Below the pieces are notes generated by a model. It was not told the origin of the DNA, ran no database searches, and worked only from the letters and a program-made list of their open reading frames with translations. This document shows positions 1-9,300 of a stretch of DNA of 64,000 nucleotides, piece after piece. The DNA is from Symploca sp. SIO1C2. Its GTDB lineage: Bacteria > Cyanobacteriota > Cyanobacteriia > Cyanobacteriales > Coleofasciculaceae. Both the position numbers and the translations under genes were made by a program. The stretch spans positions 33,329 through 97,328 of the forward strand of contig JAAHFP010000025.1 of assembly GCA_010672925.1 (NCBI GenBank). Direction: 5' to 3'. Each line of letters opens with the position of its first letter. Position 1 is the stretch's first letter.

Positions 1-78
1 CTTTGGTGGTTGCTATAAATTATCCCCCAAATGCTACGCCCCTACTGCCTTCCAAAGTATTGAGAAAGTAATAGGGCA

Positions 79-1464
79 ATGAAAGTTAAAGTTACAAATC
101 TTGGTGTTTTAAAGCAAGCTGAATTTATCCTTGGCGACTTGACAATTATTTGTGGCGGTAACAATACTGGCAAGACTTATGCTACTTATGCCCTATTTGG
201 CTTTTTATCTACTTGGCGACGAATGTTGCCTATCCCAATTAGTAACGATAACATCGAACAACTTCTAGCAAACGGCGTAATTCGTCTTGACCTACAAGAA
301 TATATCAAACAGTACGAGCAGATTGTTACCAAGGGTTGTCAGGCATATACTCAACAATTGCCAAAAGTTTTTGCAGCACAGGCAGAAAGATTTAAAAAAA
401 CCGACTTTCAGGTAAGCTTGGATATCAAAAATGTTAGATTAGTAGACAGCTTTGAGGTGACAATGAGAGCCGTCAATGCTGAACTATTTGCTATCACCAA
501 AAGTGAAGAAAGTACAGAATTAGTGATAACTCTCCTGGTTGAGCAAGAAAAGATAACTATCCCTTTAAATATCATTATACGCATTATTACTGATGCTCTC
601 AAAGACATCCTTTTTAGCCAACTTTTTCCTCGCCCTTTTATTGCCAGTGCAGAACGAACAGGTGCTGCCATTTTTCGCCAAGAGTTGAATTTTGCCCGTA
701 ACCGACTACTTGAAGAAATGGGGCAAGCTGACACAAATATTGCTCCTATGGAGCTTCTCTTTAAAGATTATGATGATTATGCCCTACCAGTAAAGACAAA
801 TGTGGAGTTTACCCGGCAACTGGAAACAATTGTCAAAAAAAGCAGTTTTTTGGCTCAAAACCATCCCGATATCTTAGCTGATTTTGCTGATATCATTGGC
901 GGCGAGTACACTGTCAACCGCAACGATGAACTTTACTATGTACCAAAAGGTAAGCGTCTCAAACTTACTATGGATGAAAGTTCTAGTGCAGTGCGTTCTT
1001 TACTAGATATAGGTTTTTACTTAAGACACGAAGCCCAACTTGGTGACTTACTGATGGTGGATGAACCTGAACTAAATTTGCACCCGGAAAACCAACGCCG
1101 TGTTGCACGGCTTTTTGCCCGGTTGGTCAACCTTGGTATTAAAGTTTTTATTACTACCCACAGCGACTATATCATCAAAGAACTGAATACATTAATTATG
1201 CTCAACCATGACAAACCCAATCTTAAGCGAATTGCTGAAGAAGAAGGTTATCGGTCAGAAGAACTGATCTCTGCGGAAAAACTCAAAGTCTATATTGCTG
1301 AAGAAGCATCGATAAAACTAGAGGGAAAAACTAGAAAAACTAAACACCATACCCTCACACCAGCTAATATCGATCCAGAATTGGGTATTGAAGCTCGTAG
1401 CTTTGATACTACCATTGAAACGATGAACCGGATTCAGGAAGCAATTGTTTGGGGTGAGGAGTAA
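79..1464 (+). CDS. AAA/ABC-type ATPase, SMC/OLD-like, probable defence ATPase
   Basis: 461 aa. Walker A GGNNTGKT at residues 26-33 sits right after an N-terminal beta region, as in RecF/SMC/OLD-type ATPases. A serine-rich ABC-signature-like stretch lies near residues 299-310, Walker B LLMVDEPE at about 324-331 is followed by a D-loop-like LNLHPENQ, and the switch histidine is H361 in ITTHSD. The middle (about 50-290) is family-variable and probably a helical insertion. Its stop overlaps the start of the next gene by one base, so the two are translationally coupled. ATPases of this architecture paired with a small nuclease are common in anti-phage systems (Septu, PARIS, Gabija and relatives); this assignment to defence is inference from architecture. 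Confidence 0.85.
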   Translation: MKVKVTNLGVLKQAEFILGDLTIICGGNNTGKTYATYALFGFLSTWRRMLPIPISNDNIEQLLANGVIRLDLQEYIKQYEQIVTKGCQAYTQQLPKVFAAQAERFKKTDFQVSLDIKNVRLVDSFEVTMRAVNAELFAITKSEESTELVITLLVEQEKITIPLNIIIRIITDALKDILFSQLFPRPFIASAERTGAAIFRQELNFARNRLLEEMGQADTNIAPMELLFKDYDDYALPVKTNVEFTRQLETIVKKSSFLAQNHPDILADFADIIGGEYTVNRNDELYYVPKGKRLKLTMDESSSAVRSLLDIGFYLRHEAQLGDLLMVDEPELNLHPENQRRVARLFARLVNLGIKVFITTHSDYIIKELNTLIMLNHDKPNLKRIAEEEGYRSEELISAEKLKVYIAEEASIKLEGKTRKTKHHTLTPANIDPELGIEARSFDTTIETMNRIQEAIVWGEE

Positions 1465-2027
1465 TGTCTGATATTGCTCTGCTCAAAGAGATGATCAAGG
1501 AAACTGCTACAGTACCATTAGAAGAGCACAATGGCAAAAATCAAGTCACACTTATAGAACCGCCTCCTGCCAACTATTCTGTAACCATTCATGGAATGCC
1601 CTATAAGGATGAAGTCATAATTATTAAAGCAGATACTTTTAGTTCACCAAGGGCAGTCTTTAATGGAAAACGTGGTGAATGCAAACGTGCAGATTTTGTG
1701 ATTATTGCCGATACTGATAATAAAAAATTCAGAAAAGTAATTCTCTGTATTGAAATGAAGGCAGGTAAAGGAGGAACAGAATCAGAAATCATCCAACAGC
1801 TTAAAGGGGCACAGTGTTTTGTTGCCTATTGTCGGGAAATTGGCCAGGTATTTTGGAATCAAAGAAATTTCCTTAAAGGTTATGAATATCGTTTCATCAG
1901 TCTTAGGGAGATCAGCATTGCTAAAAAACCGACACGGACTTTGGCAAAAGTTGGTATTCATAATTGTCCAGAGCGAATGCTGAAAATTACCTCCCCACAT
2001 CACCTTCAGTTCAATCGCTTAGTTTGA
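1464..2027 (+). CDS. Putative PD-(D/E)XK nuclease-like partner of the upstream ATPase
   Basis: 187 aa, no named family recognised. Residues 75-99 look like a PD-(D/E)XK core: RADF with D77, then a hydrophobic strand, then CIEMKAG with E97 and K99, followed by a helix carrying QQ at 111-112. The ATG shares its A with the TAA of the ATPase gene, so the two genes form one translationally coupled unit. The likely role is a nuclease effector gated by the ATPase; this is inferred from the D...ExK spacing and from gene pairing. It could instead be an inactive sensor subunit. Confidence 0.6.
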   Translation: MSDIALLKEMIKETATVPLEEHNGKNQVTLIEPPPANYSVTIHGMPYKDEVIIIKADTFSSPRAVFNGKRGECKRADFVIIADTDNKKFRKVILCIEMKAGKGGTESEIIQQLKGAQCFVAYCREIGQVFWNQRNFLKGYEYRFISLREISIAKKPTRTLAKVGIHNCPERMLKITSPHHLQFNRLV

Positions 2028-2180
2028 AATTCGGAACTGAATGGCACGCTTGTTATGACTCAAACCTTGAATTGACAATGCTTTTGTATATTAAGCGATC
2101 GCAAGGATATGTGGTAAATGCTCTCAGTGATACAAGAGCAGTAGAAATAGCCCTTTCAGAGACCACTCTAAAATTAGTCA

Positions 2181-2591
2181 TTATCCTGGAGTAGCGATAA
2201 TGTAGGGAGAGTTAACATTGATGAACCAATTCTCATCGATAACTTCTATGTTCTCATCCAAGATGAGGATTAAATCACCAATCTTAGCTGGGGAATGACC
2301 ATAAAGCGAGTCTGAATCAACAGGGAGATTGATAGTGAGTGCAAACTTGAGTTGTAGCCAATATTGATTTTTGGTATTGTTAGGTGAAATTACCCAAGAA
2401 CCACTCGTTAACTCTGCATGAGGCAGTTGGGAAAAGGAAATGACTTCATAAAATTCGTCTTCATCCCAGTAGCCGTTAATTTGAGCATTACAAGCTTGCA
2501 GATGTTGCTCAGCAATTTGATTAGCGTCAATTTGTTCCAATGTTTGGCTAAGATTGTACCAGATTGGGTTATTCTTGAGTGTGATAGTCAC
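2181..2591 (-). CDS. Hypothetical acidic protein
   Basis: 136 aa, family not recognised. The composition is protein-like and acidic, with alternating hydrophobic residues suggesting a small beta-rich fold; no signal peptide or membrane segment. It lies 12 bp downstream of the next minus-strand gene, so the two probably form an operon. A plus-strand frame at 2418-2837 overlaps both genes but is cysteine- and phenylalanine-rich with no recognisable features, so I favour the minus strand. Confidence 0.5.
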   Translation of the reverse strand: MTITLKNNPIWYNLSQTLEQIDANQIAEQHLQACNAQINGYWDEDEFYEVISFSQLPHAELTSGSWVISPNNTKNQYWLQLKFALTINLPVDSDSLYGHSPAKIGDLILILDENIEVIDENWFINVNSPYIIATPG

Positions 2592-2603
2592 AATAATGAC
2601 CCC

Positions 2604-2960
2604 TTAGTGAGTAGTTTGTTTCCCAGGAAAGTGGAGAACTCCTTCCACTATTCTGCCGTGAAATCGTCGTTCGCCGCCTTTACCAAGAACTTTAGATTTG
2701 AAATCGTAGCCAGGTTCTTCAGAGGGGACAAGTCCAGTGTTCCCTTTAGGGGGAACAAGTCCTTTGTTGATGCTTCGGAGATGTTTGCCAATTGGATCGT
2801 AGAGGATGCCAAGTTGAATTTGGTTGGTGTTGAATGAGATAAGTCGGCCTTCTAATGATTGGTAGATTTCATCCGGTTGAATTTCTTGCCAGGTCTTGGG
2901 TAATTTTGGGGTTTCTAGCTCATAATCACTCATTGTATCTAAAGATAAAGTCGCTGGCAT
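2604..2960 (-). CDS. Hypothetical protein
   Basis: 118 aa, family not recognised. It has a proline/charged N-terminus and a central segment repeating GLVP (KGLVPPKGNTGLVPSEEP), and no membrane segment. An internal ATG at codon 10 (MSDYELE) is an alternative start at position 2933. First gene of a two-gene minus-strand unit that converges on the ATPase/nuclease pair. Confidence 0.5.
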   Translation of the reverse strand: MPATLSLDTMSDYELETPKLPKTWQEIQPDEIYQSLEGRLISFNTNQIQLGILYDPIGKHLRSINKGLVPPKGNTGLVPSEEPGYDFKSKVLGKGGERRFHGRIVEGVLHFPGKQTTH

Positions 2961-3021
2961 TGCTTTATAGTAGCAAGCGATCGCAATTTGGGCATATGCA
3001 ATACACCCAACACCACTAGCT

Positions 3022-5118
3022 TCAAACTACAGTCAACAACAACAAACCAACAACCATTGCCCCACTTCCGAAGATAAATGACCAGAAGCGGTGATAACTA
3101 TTAACCTTTGTACCGCTACTGCTAGTAAACTGGGTCATATCTACCCAAGGAGCAATACCTCGTCGAAACCAACCAGTAGTTTCTCCTTGAGAACCGAGCA
3201 AATTCTTCACTTTGCCCATACCAAACAGGAAATTTCCTAAGGAACCGAAGCGAGAAGCATAGCGTAGGAAAATCATACCAGTAGCATCTTGGAATTTCAG
3301 GTCAGAGCCAAAGGCATAACCGGCATCACCCCTACCAATTAACTCACCCTGGAGTTTTACTGGTTGACCCCGTAAAGGACTAGCATAGGGGTCGGACATT
3401 AGAGTAAGAATATCTGATGCCTGAGCTTGCTTGAAGTTGGGATACATAACTAAAGTGCGTAGGCAAATTGCTATGCCCAAACCTATAACGGCAAAGGCAA
3501 TAGGAGCAGTTGGTAAGATATTGATAAAAGTTAGCCCTAGCAACAAACCTGCAACCAAACCAATGGGTATAGCGATAAACAGCAACAAGTCAGTAGCAAA
3601 ATTACGGTAGAGTTTTGGCTTGTTGAGACTCTTACTTTCCCCTACTATACGACCCATATCAAACTCCGTAGGTAAACCCAGTTGTTCAGCATAGGTACTG
3701 AGGGCACGTACCCGTTTACCTGTTAGAGGATGAGTAGAATTCAACTCCATCCACCAACCCCAAGGATTAAATAAATCCCACAAAAAGACTCTACCCACTT
3801 GCTCCGGCTGCGCTGCCACCCGATAGGCAGTACCACTGCTAGCTGCTGCTTTGGGGTCATAAATACCTAAAGCACGAGTACCTTCAACTAAGCGACTTGG
3901 TTCTTTTGCTCGTTGTCCTTCTTCCACAATACCGTAGGCAATTTTCACCAAAGCGCGGGAGAGGGCATTAGGGTTGCCAGTGGTTTCTGCGGCAAAGTGA
4001 TCAGCAAAATATTCCCTAGTGCGAGACAAATATAACAGTAGGTAAGTGCCAACTAAATAAAATCCATAGGCAATTAAAGCCGCACTCTGAGCAGCATCTC
4101 TTGCTTTTTCACTACCACTGCGTCCCAGGCGTCGGGCAGTAATATAAATTAGATAGGTGATTTGTACTAAGGTGGAAGCCACCGTCATTACCGCAAAATC
4201 CCAATGGACAATATGCCCTAGTTCATGAGCATAAACTGTAGCAATTTCTTCATCATCTAGATAGGTAAAAAGTCCCTGACTAACTACCAAACGGGCGCTA
4301 TTGGGTAGGGAACCATAGGTAAAGGCGGTGGGATTTTGATCATCAATGATGCCCAGTCGAGGCTGCTTGAGTTGTTTCTCCGCACAGACATACTGAATAA
4401 CTTTTGCTGCTTCGGGACTCTGACTTTCTACCTCAGACAGGGAAACCCAACGGGTTTGGTACAGCCAGCGCTGGCTTAAATCCATCAGCCAGGGAGAGAG
4501 AAAAAAGGCAACAATATTGAATACTAGGGTAAAAACTACTGCTGTGAACAAACCAGCGATGGGATTAGGACTCTCTAAGATAAAGATAACTGCTAAAGCC
4601 AGCACCAGTATCATACCGAAAAGCAAAGAGAGGGTAACACCAGAAGCTAAAGAGAGGCTACCAGCGAAACCTGCCAGGGCAAGCTTGACACCAGTTTGAG
4701 CTGCACGGGCTCCCTTTTGAACTACCTTGCTAGGAGGTTCCGGTGTTGTTGCCGTTGAAGCGGTAGATGTGCCTACCTCTGAAGTAGACTCCTGGGACGT
4801 TTGGGCATTAGAGGAAGCGGTAGATGTGCCTACCTCTGAAGTAGACTCCTGGGACATTTGGGCATTAGAGAGGGAACTAAGGGTTTGTTTTGCCCAACTA
4901 CGAAGCTGGGAATTGTTACTATTTGCCAGCTGTTGACAAAGAGCGGACGCTTTTTTGATATTACCAGCACGATAATATGCTTTCACCAGGATCATCTGGG
5001 CTTGGAGGTAATCTTTCGAGTCTGGTGTAGCACCGTAGTTACAAAAATTTTGCAGTATTTGTACTGCTTCTTGGGGACGCCCTTGTTTTAGGGCATCTAA
5101 TCCAGCTTGGAGTGACAT
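3022..5118 (-). CDS. M48 family zinc metalloprotease with N-terminal TPR-like region
   Basis: 698 aa. Residues 1-85 form TPR-like helices. Residues 84-130 are a Ser/Thr-rich linker with a duplicated 19-residue unit. Hydrophobic membrane segments span about 145-210. The peptidase core follows with HELGH at 298-302 (zinc histidines and catalytic glutamate) and the third zinc ligand E369 in SRTREYFADH. More membrane segments lie near 515-560 and at the extreme C-terminus. This is the HtpX/Ste24 type of membrane protease, which degrades or processes membrane proteins. At almost 700 aa it is more than twice the length of HtpX; cyanobacteria commonly carry such long versions. Monocistronic by spacing. 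Confidence 0.9.
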   Translation of the reverse strand: MSLQAGLDALKQGRPQEAVQILQNFCNYGATPDSKDYLQAQMILVKAYYRAGNIKKASALCQQLANSNNSQLRSWAKQTLSSLSNAQMSQESTSEVGTSTASSNAQTSQESTSEVGTSTASTATTPEPPSKVVQKGARAAQTGVKLALAGFAGSLSLASGVTLSLLFGMILVLALAVIFILESPNPIAGLFTAVVFTLVFNIVAFFLSPWLMDLSQRWLYQTRWVSLSEVESQSPEAAKVIQYVCAEKQLKQPRLGIIDDQNPTAFTYGSLPNSARLVVSQGLFTYLDDEEIATVYAHELGHIVHWDFAVMTVASTLVQITYLIYITARRLGRSGSEKARDAAQSAALIAYGFYLVGTYLLLYLSRTREYFADHFAAETTGNPNALSRALVKIAYGIVEEGQRAKEPSRLVEGTRALGIYDPKAAASSGTAYRVAAQPEQVGRVFLWDLFNPWGWWMELNSTHPLTGKRVRALSTYAEQLGLPTEFDMGRIVGESKSLNKPKLYRNFATDLLLFIAIPIGLVAGLLLGLTFINILPTAPIAFAVIGLGIAICLRTLVMYPNFKQAQASDILTLMSDPYASPLRGQPVKLQGELIGRGDAGYAFGSDLKFQDATGMIFLRYASRFGSLGNFLFGMGKVKNLLGSQGETTGWFRRGIAPWVDMTQFTSSSGTKVNSYHRFWSFIFGSGAMVVGLLLLTVV
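4757..4870. repeat. Two tandem 57-bp units inside the M48 protease gene
   Basis: Two near-identical 57-bp copies begin at 4757 and 4814, differing by single bases. They encode a duplicated 19-residue Ser/Thr linker unit (SNAQxSQESTSEVGTSTAS), so length changes by whole units keep the frame. Confidence 0.9.
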
Positions 5119-5292
5119 AAGAATTGAGAATTGAGAATTGGGAATGGGAAGGTGTTTAATTAATAGATACAGTAATGGTCACGCAAATTTCGTAAAAATT
5201 CTCATAAATTTATGGTTAGAAATTGAGAATATCTCCCCCATCTCCCTTGTCTCCCCCATCTCTCTTGTCTCCCTTGTCCCCCACACTCCTCC

Positions 5293-6393
5293 TCACCCTA
5301 CCTCAACCACAGGCAATACAACAGTAAACGTAGTCCCTGCTCCTACTTCACTTTCTACTGTAATTGTACCCTGGTGGAGATCAACTGCTTGTTTAACGAT
5401 GCACAAACCTAACCCTGTTCCAGGAATCTTGCCAACATTATTTGCTCTCTCAAACTGCTCGAAAAGCTTGGCTTGATATTCTGGAGGAATACCAATTCCT
5501 TGGTCTCGAACACGAAAAATCATCTGTTGTTCATCACCAGAGACTTCTAGGTGGACATTACCACCCTCAGGAGAATATTTAATCGCATTGGAGAGTAAGT
5601 TACCTAGGATGTGGCTCAGTAGTTTTCCATCCAGATAAGTTTTAGAACATTCCTTCTGAGAGCAAAAAGTCAGTTGGTGTTGCTTGGTAGTAAATTGAAA
5701 CTGTTCGAGCACATTTTGGCAAAAAGCGATCACATTCAACTCAATTGGTTCAAAACTGAGTTTATTAGCTCCTGCTTTATCAAGAACTAAAATATCCTCT
5801 AGCATCTGATTAATATTATCTATGGCAGATTGAATTCGCTCAAAATGTTTAACTTTTTTTTCTTCTGTCAGTTTGTCTTGATAGAATTGCAATATCTCAG
5901 AACTTCCTTGAATTGTCGCCAAAGGATTGCGGATATCGTGAGCGGCAATGGAGAGTAGCCGAGATTTATCTTCTATAGAAACTTTGTTTTTGAGGAGAGA
6001 CTGCTGCATTTGAGTTTGCTGTTGATGTTTCCTCAGAGCCATCTTGATTGTGGCATGTAGTTCTCGATCTTTAAAAGGTTTAAGAATGTAACCATAAGAA
6101 CCAGTTGCCTCAGCTCTCTCTAAAGTTTGATCATCAGCATAAGCAGTTAGATAAACAACAGGAATACCTAATTGCTCGTTAATTTGACCTGCTGTTTCTA
6201 TACCATCCATATCTCCTTTGATGACGATATCCATCAAGATTAAATCTGGCTGAATCTCACTTGCTCGTTGGATAGCCTTGTCTCCAGAAGAAACAATATC
6301 AGTTACGGTATAGCCTAATTTAGTCAGTTTTCGGGATAAACCCTTAGCAATTAACAGCTCGTCTTCTACAATTAAAATTTTGGTGTCACTCAC
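5293..6393 (-). CDS. Receiver-histidine kinase hybrid (REC-HisKA-HATPase)
   Basis: 366 aa. The receiver domain (about 1-122) has acidic pocket residues E10/D11, phosphoacceptor D55 in LILMDI and K105 in LKPF. A coiled linker leads to a HisKA helix with H152 in AAHDIRNPLA. The ATPase domain carries an N box (NLLSNAIKYSPEGG), G1 (DQGIGIP) and G2 (GTGLGLCIV). It is soluble. Its start overlaps the end of the 2091-aa kinase gene by 8 bp, so the pair is one operon: the large kinase can plausibly phosphorylate D55, and this protein passes the signal on through its own transmitter. No DNA-binding output domain is present. Confidence 0.93.
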   Translation of the reverse strand: MSDTKILIVEDELLIAKGLSRKLTKLGYTVTDIVSSGDKAIQRASEIQPDLILMDIVIKGDMDGIETAGQINEQLGIPVVYLTAYADDQTLERAEATGSYGYILKPFKDRELHATIKMALRKHQQQTQMQQSLLKNKVSIEDKSRLLSIAAHDIRNPLATIQGSSEILQFYQDKLTEEKKVKHFERIQSAIDNINQMLEDILVLDKAGANKLSFEPIELNVIAFCQNVLEQFQFTTKQHQLTFCSQKECSKTYLDGKLLSHILGNLLSNAIKYSPEGGNVHLEVSGDEQQMIFRVRDQGIGIPPEYQAKLFEQFERANNVGKIPGTGLGLCIVKQAVDLHQGTITVESEVGAGTTFTVVLPVVEVG

Positions 6394-9300
6394 AGTTTGA
6401 CAGTCTCCGTCGATAATGAAGTTCTGAAAATGTTAGCTGAAACGATGTGCCGTTACACTGTTTCAGTTCTATTGTTCCTTCCAACTGTTCAGTTAGAGTA
6501 CATACTAATTGCAAACCTAATGATTCAGTATCTCGAAAATCTAGATCTTCAGGGAAGCCAATACCATTATCTCTGATTATCAGATTGATTTGCTTATCTG
6601 GTAACTGATGCAACTCCAGCCATAGTTTATTGTTGGTTCTACCTTTGGGAAAGGCGTGTTTAAATATATTGGCAATCAATTCATTGACAATTAAGCCACA
6701 AGGGTTAGCTGTTTCAATGTTGAGTAAGACTGGTTCAATATTCAACTCAAGATCAATTGCCCTGTCATCACTATAACCATAAGAACTAAATAAGTTGTCT
6801 AATAAAGACTCAAGATACTCACCAAAGTTGATTTGATCTAAGTTATCAGAACGGTATAGTTTTTCGTGAATCAGAGCCATTGAGTGAATGCGGTTCTGAC
6901 TATCCTCAAGTACTTTAATGATTTCGAGATCTTCGGTAGAGTCAGTCTGCAATTCTAGGAGACTCGATACCACCAGTAAATTGTTTTTCACTCGATGGTG
7001 AATTTCCTTGAGCAGGAGTTCTTTCTCTTTGAGGGATGTTTTGAGCTGAGTTTCTGCCTGTTTACTCTCTTGGACATCCTCAACCACACTAATAAAGTAT
7101 TGAGCTACACCCTCAGAATTGTGTACCAGAGATATTGTTAGATGCCCCCATTGCACTTGGCCATCTCGGCGAATGTAGCGCTTTTCTAGGGAGTCGGTGT
7201 TAATCCTACCAGCTAATGCTTGATTCCAGTATTCTTGATCAAGTACTATGTCATCTGGGTGGGTAATCTCTTCCCAAGTCTGCCCCAATAGCTCTAACTC
7301 GCTATACCCCAACAGGTCACAAAACCCTTGGTTGGCTCGGAGAATATGACCAGATAGGGAACTCAAGACAATTCCTACGGCAGCTTGCTCGAAGATGGCA
7401 CGAAAGCGTTCTTCACTTTCTCGTAGTGCTTTATCTGCTTGTTTGCGGTCGGTGATATCTTCGGCAATCCCTGCTACTCGGTAGACTTCCCCAGCCTGAT
7501 TATAAATAGGAAAAGCGCGATCGCGAATCCAGCGAATTTCTCCATAGGCTCCCACAATCCTATATTCTTCATCGTACTCACCTAGAACCTGTTTAGGAAA
7601 AGCGGCTAGGACTTCTTCCCGGTTAGCTGGATGAATAGCATCCACCAAAGATGTAGGTGAAGTGTATAACTCAGCACAAGAACGACCCCAAATAGTTTCA
7701 TAGGCAGGAGAGACGTAGATGATATTTTGTTGTTCGGGGTCTCTCATCCAGAAAACACTCTCAATGTTTTCCGCCAGCTGTCGGAAACGCTCTTCACTCT
7801 CTCTTACATCTAATTCTGCCTCCTGGCGCTCTAGGGCGTTAGCAAAAATTTCCCCCACTAGCCTGAGCAGAGTTATTGTCTCTTTTGTCCAAACTTTGGA
7901 TGTCCTGACTGCATTAAACCCAACAAAACCCAAAAGCTGACTCTGAGCCACCATTGGTATGCCAATCAGGGATTGAGTTGATTGTTGCAACAAATAAGCT
8001 TTTTCCTTGCTGGCGGTAGGGGGTAAATCAGTGATTTGAGATATATCCACTAACTCAAACCGCTGTAATTTTTCCCGTAGCCAGGGGAAAGCGGCCAAAG
8101 ATATCTCCTGTAAATTGGTTACTTGGGACTCAATGCCGGGGGCACACCACTCTTGAATATTGCTAACTTGAGTAGCATCATCAGAAATTTGAAAGACATA
8201 ACTACAGTCAACCTCAGCAAATTCTCCAATTTGTTGTAGAGTTGCTTTGATACCCTGATCAATGTCATCAGATTTGAGGTTAATAAATTGGGTGGAAATG
8301 CTAGTGATCAGCTGTTCTAGTTCAATTCGCGTTTCGAGAGCTGCTTCGGTTTCCTTGCGATCGCTAATGTCTTCCACCACTACGCTCAAATAAGGCTCAA
8401 CGACCGACTCCTCTGAAGAGTAGTGCACTAGGGAGACAGTTACACTAACCCAGACGAAGGAACCATCCCGGCGGAGGTAACGCTTTTGTTGGGAGTAGGT
8501 GGGAATTTCTCCAGCTATCAGCGCTCGACGGAACTTGAGGCTCAGAATCCAATCTTCAGGATGACTGAGGTCTGAACCTGTCTTCTGTAGTAATTCTTGC
8601 TGAGTGTAGCCTAAAATCTCGCACAGTTTTTGGTTGACCATCAACCACTGACCATTAATCGCCACCTGAGCAACTCCTACTGCTGCTTGCTCAAATAGGG
8701 AACGAAAACGCACTTCGCTCTCTTGCAAAGCAGCAGTACGTTGGATTACTTTAGCTTCTAGATCATCATTTAAATTTTTCAGGGCAGCTTCTGCTTGCTT
8801 ATGGGCAATAGCAATTCCTGCTAGCTGAGTTGCTAACTCTACCAAGTTTTCGCCCTGTAAGGCAGGAGGGTTAGAGACGTAGGATCCTACAGGAGTTGTC
8901 ACTTGAGGCTCATGACGATACATGATAAACGTGCCTAAAACTTTACCCTTGTTGGAAAAAATGGTTGTTTGTTGTTGGTTGTTTGTTGTTGGTTGTTTGT
9001 TGTTGGTTGTTGGGCAATAGGGAATTGGGAATAGGGAATTGGAAATTGGGGATGTCTCCCTTGTCTCCCTTGTCTCCCTTGTCTCCCTTGTCTCCTTATC
9101 TCCGCGTCCCCGCGTCTCCGCGTCCCCGCGTCCCCCTGTCTCCTCATCTCCCTCAATATCTGCTAACACAATGGAACAACTAAAACCCTCTGCATGGACT
9201 TCGATAAAATGACAGAGGTGATCCAGCACCGACTCTAGGGATGCCCCTGTTGCCAACATTTGTAGTACCTGCTTTTGTCCTAGCAATAAGCTTTCAGCCC

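Noticed and set aside
1964..2194. 76-aa frame at the end of the nuclease-like gene
   Set aside because: Overlaps the real gene out of frame and shows no domain or start signal.
2418..2837. Plus-strand 139-aa frame over two minus-strand genes
   Set aside because: Composition is not protein-like, and both minus-strand frames are better; I cannot fully exclude it.
8935..9183. Reading frames on both strands inside the kinase repeat insertion
   Set aside because: Heptamer and octamer repeats are stop-free in all frames, so these frames are made by the repeat and lie within the real kinase gene.
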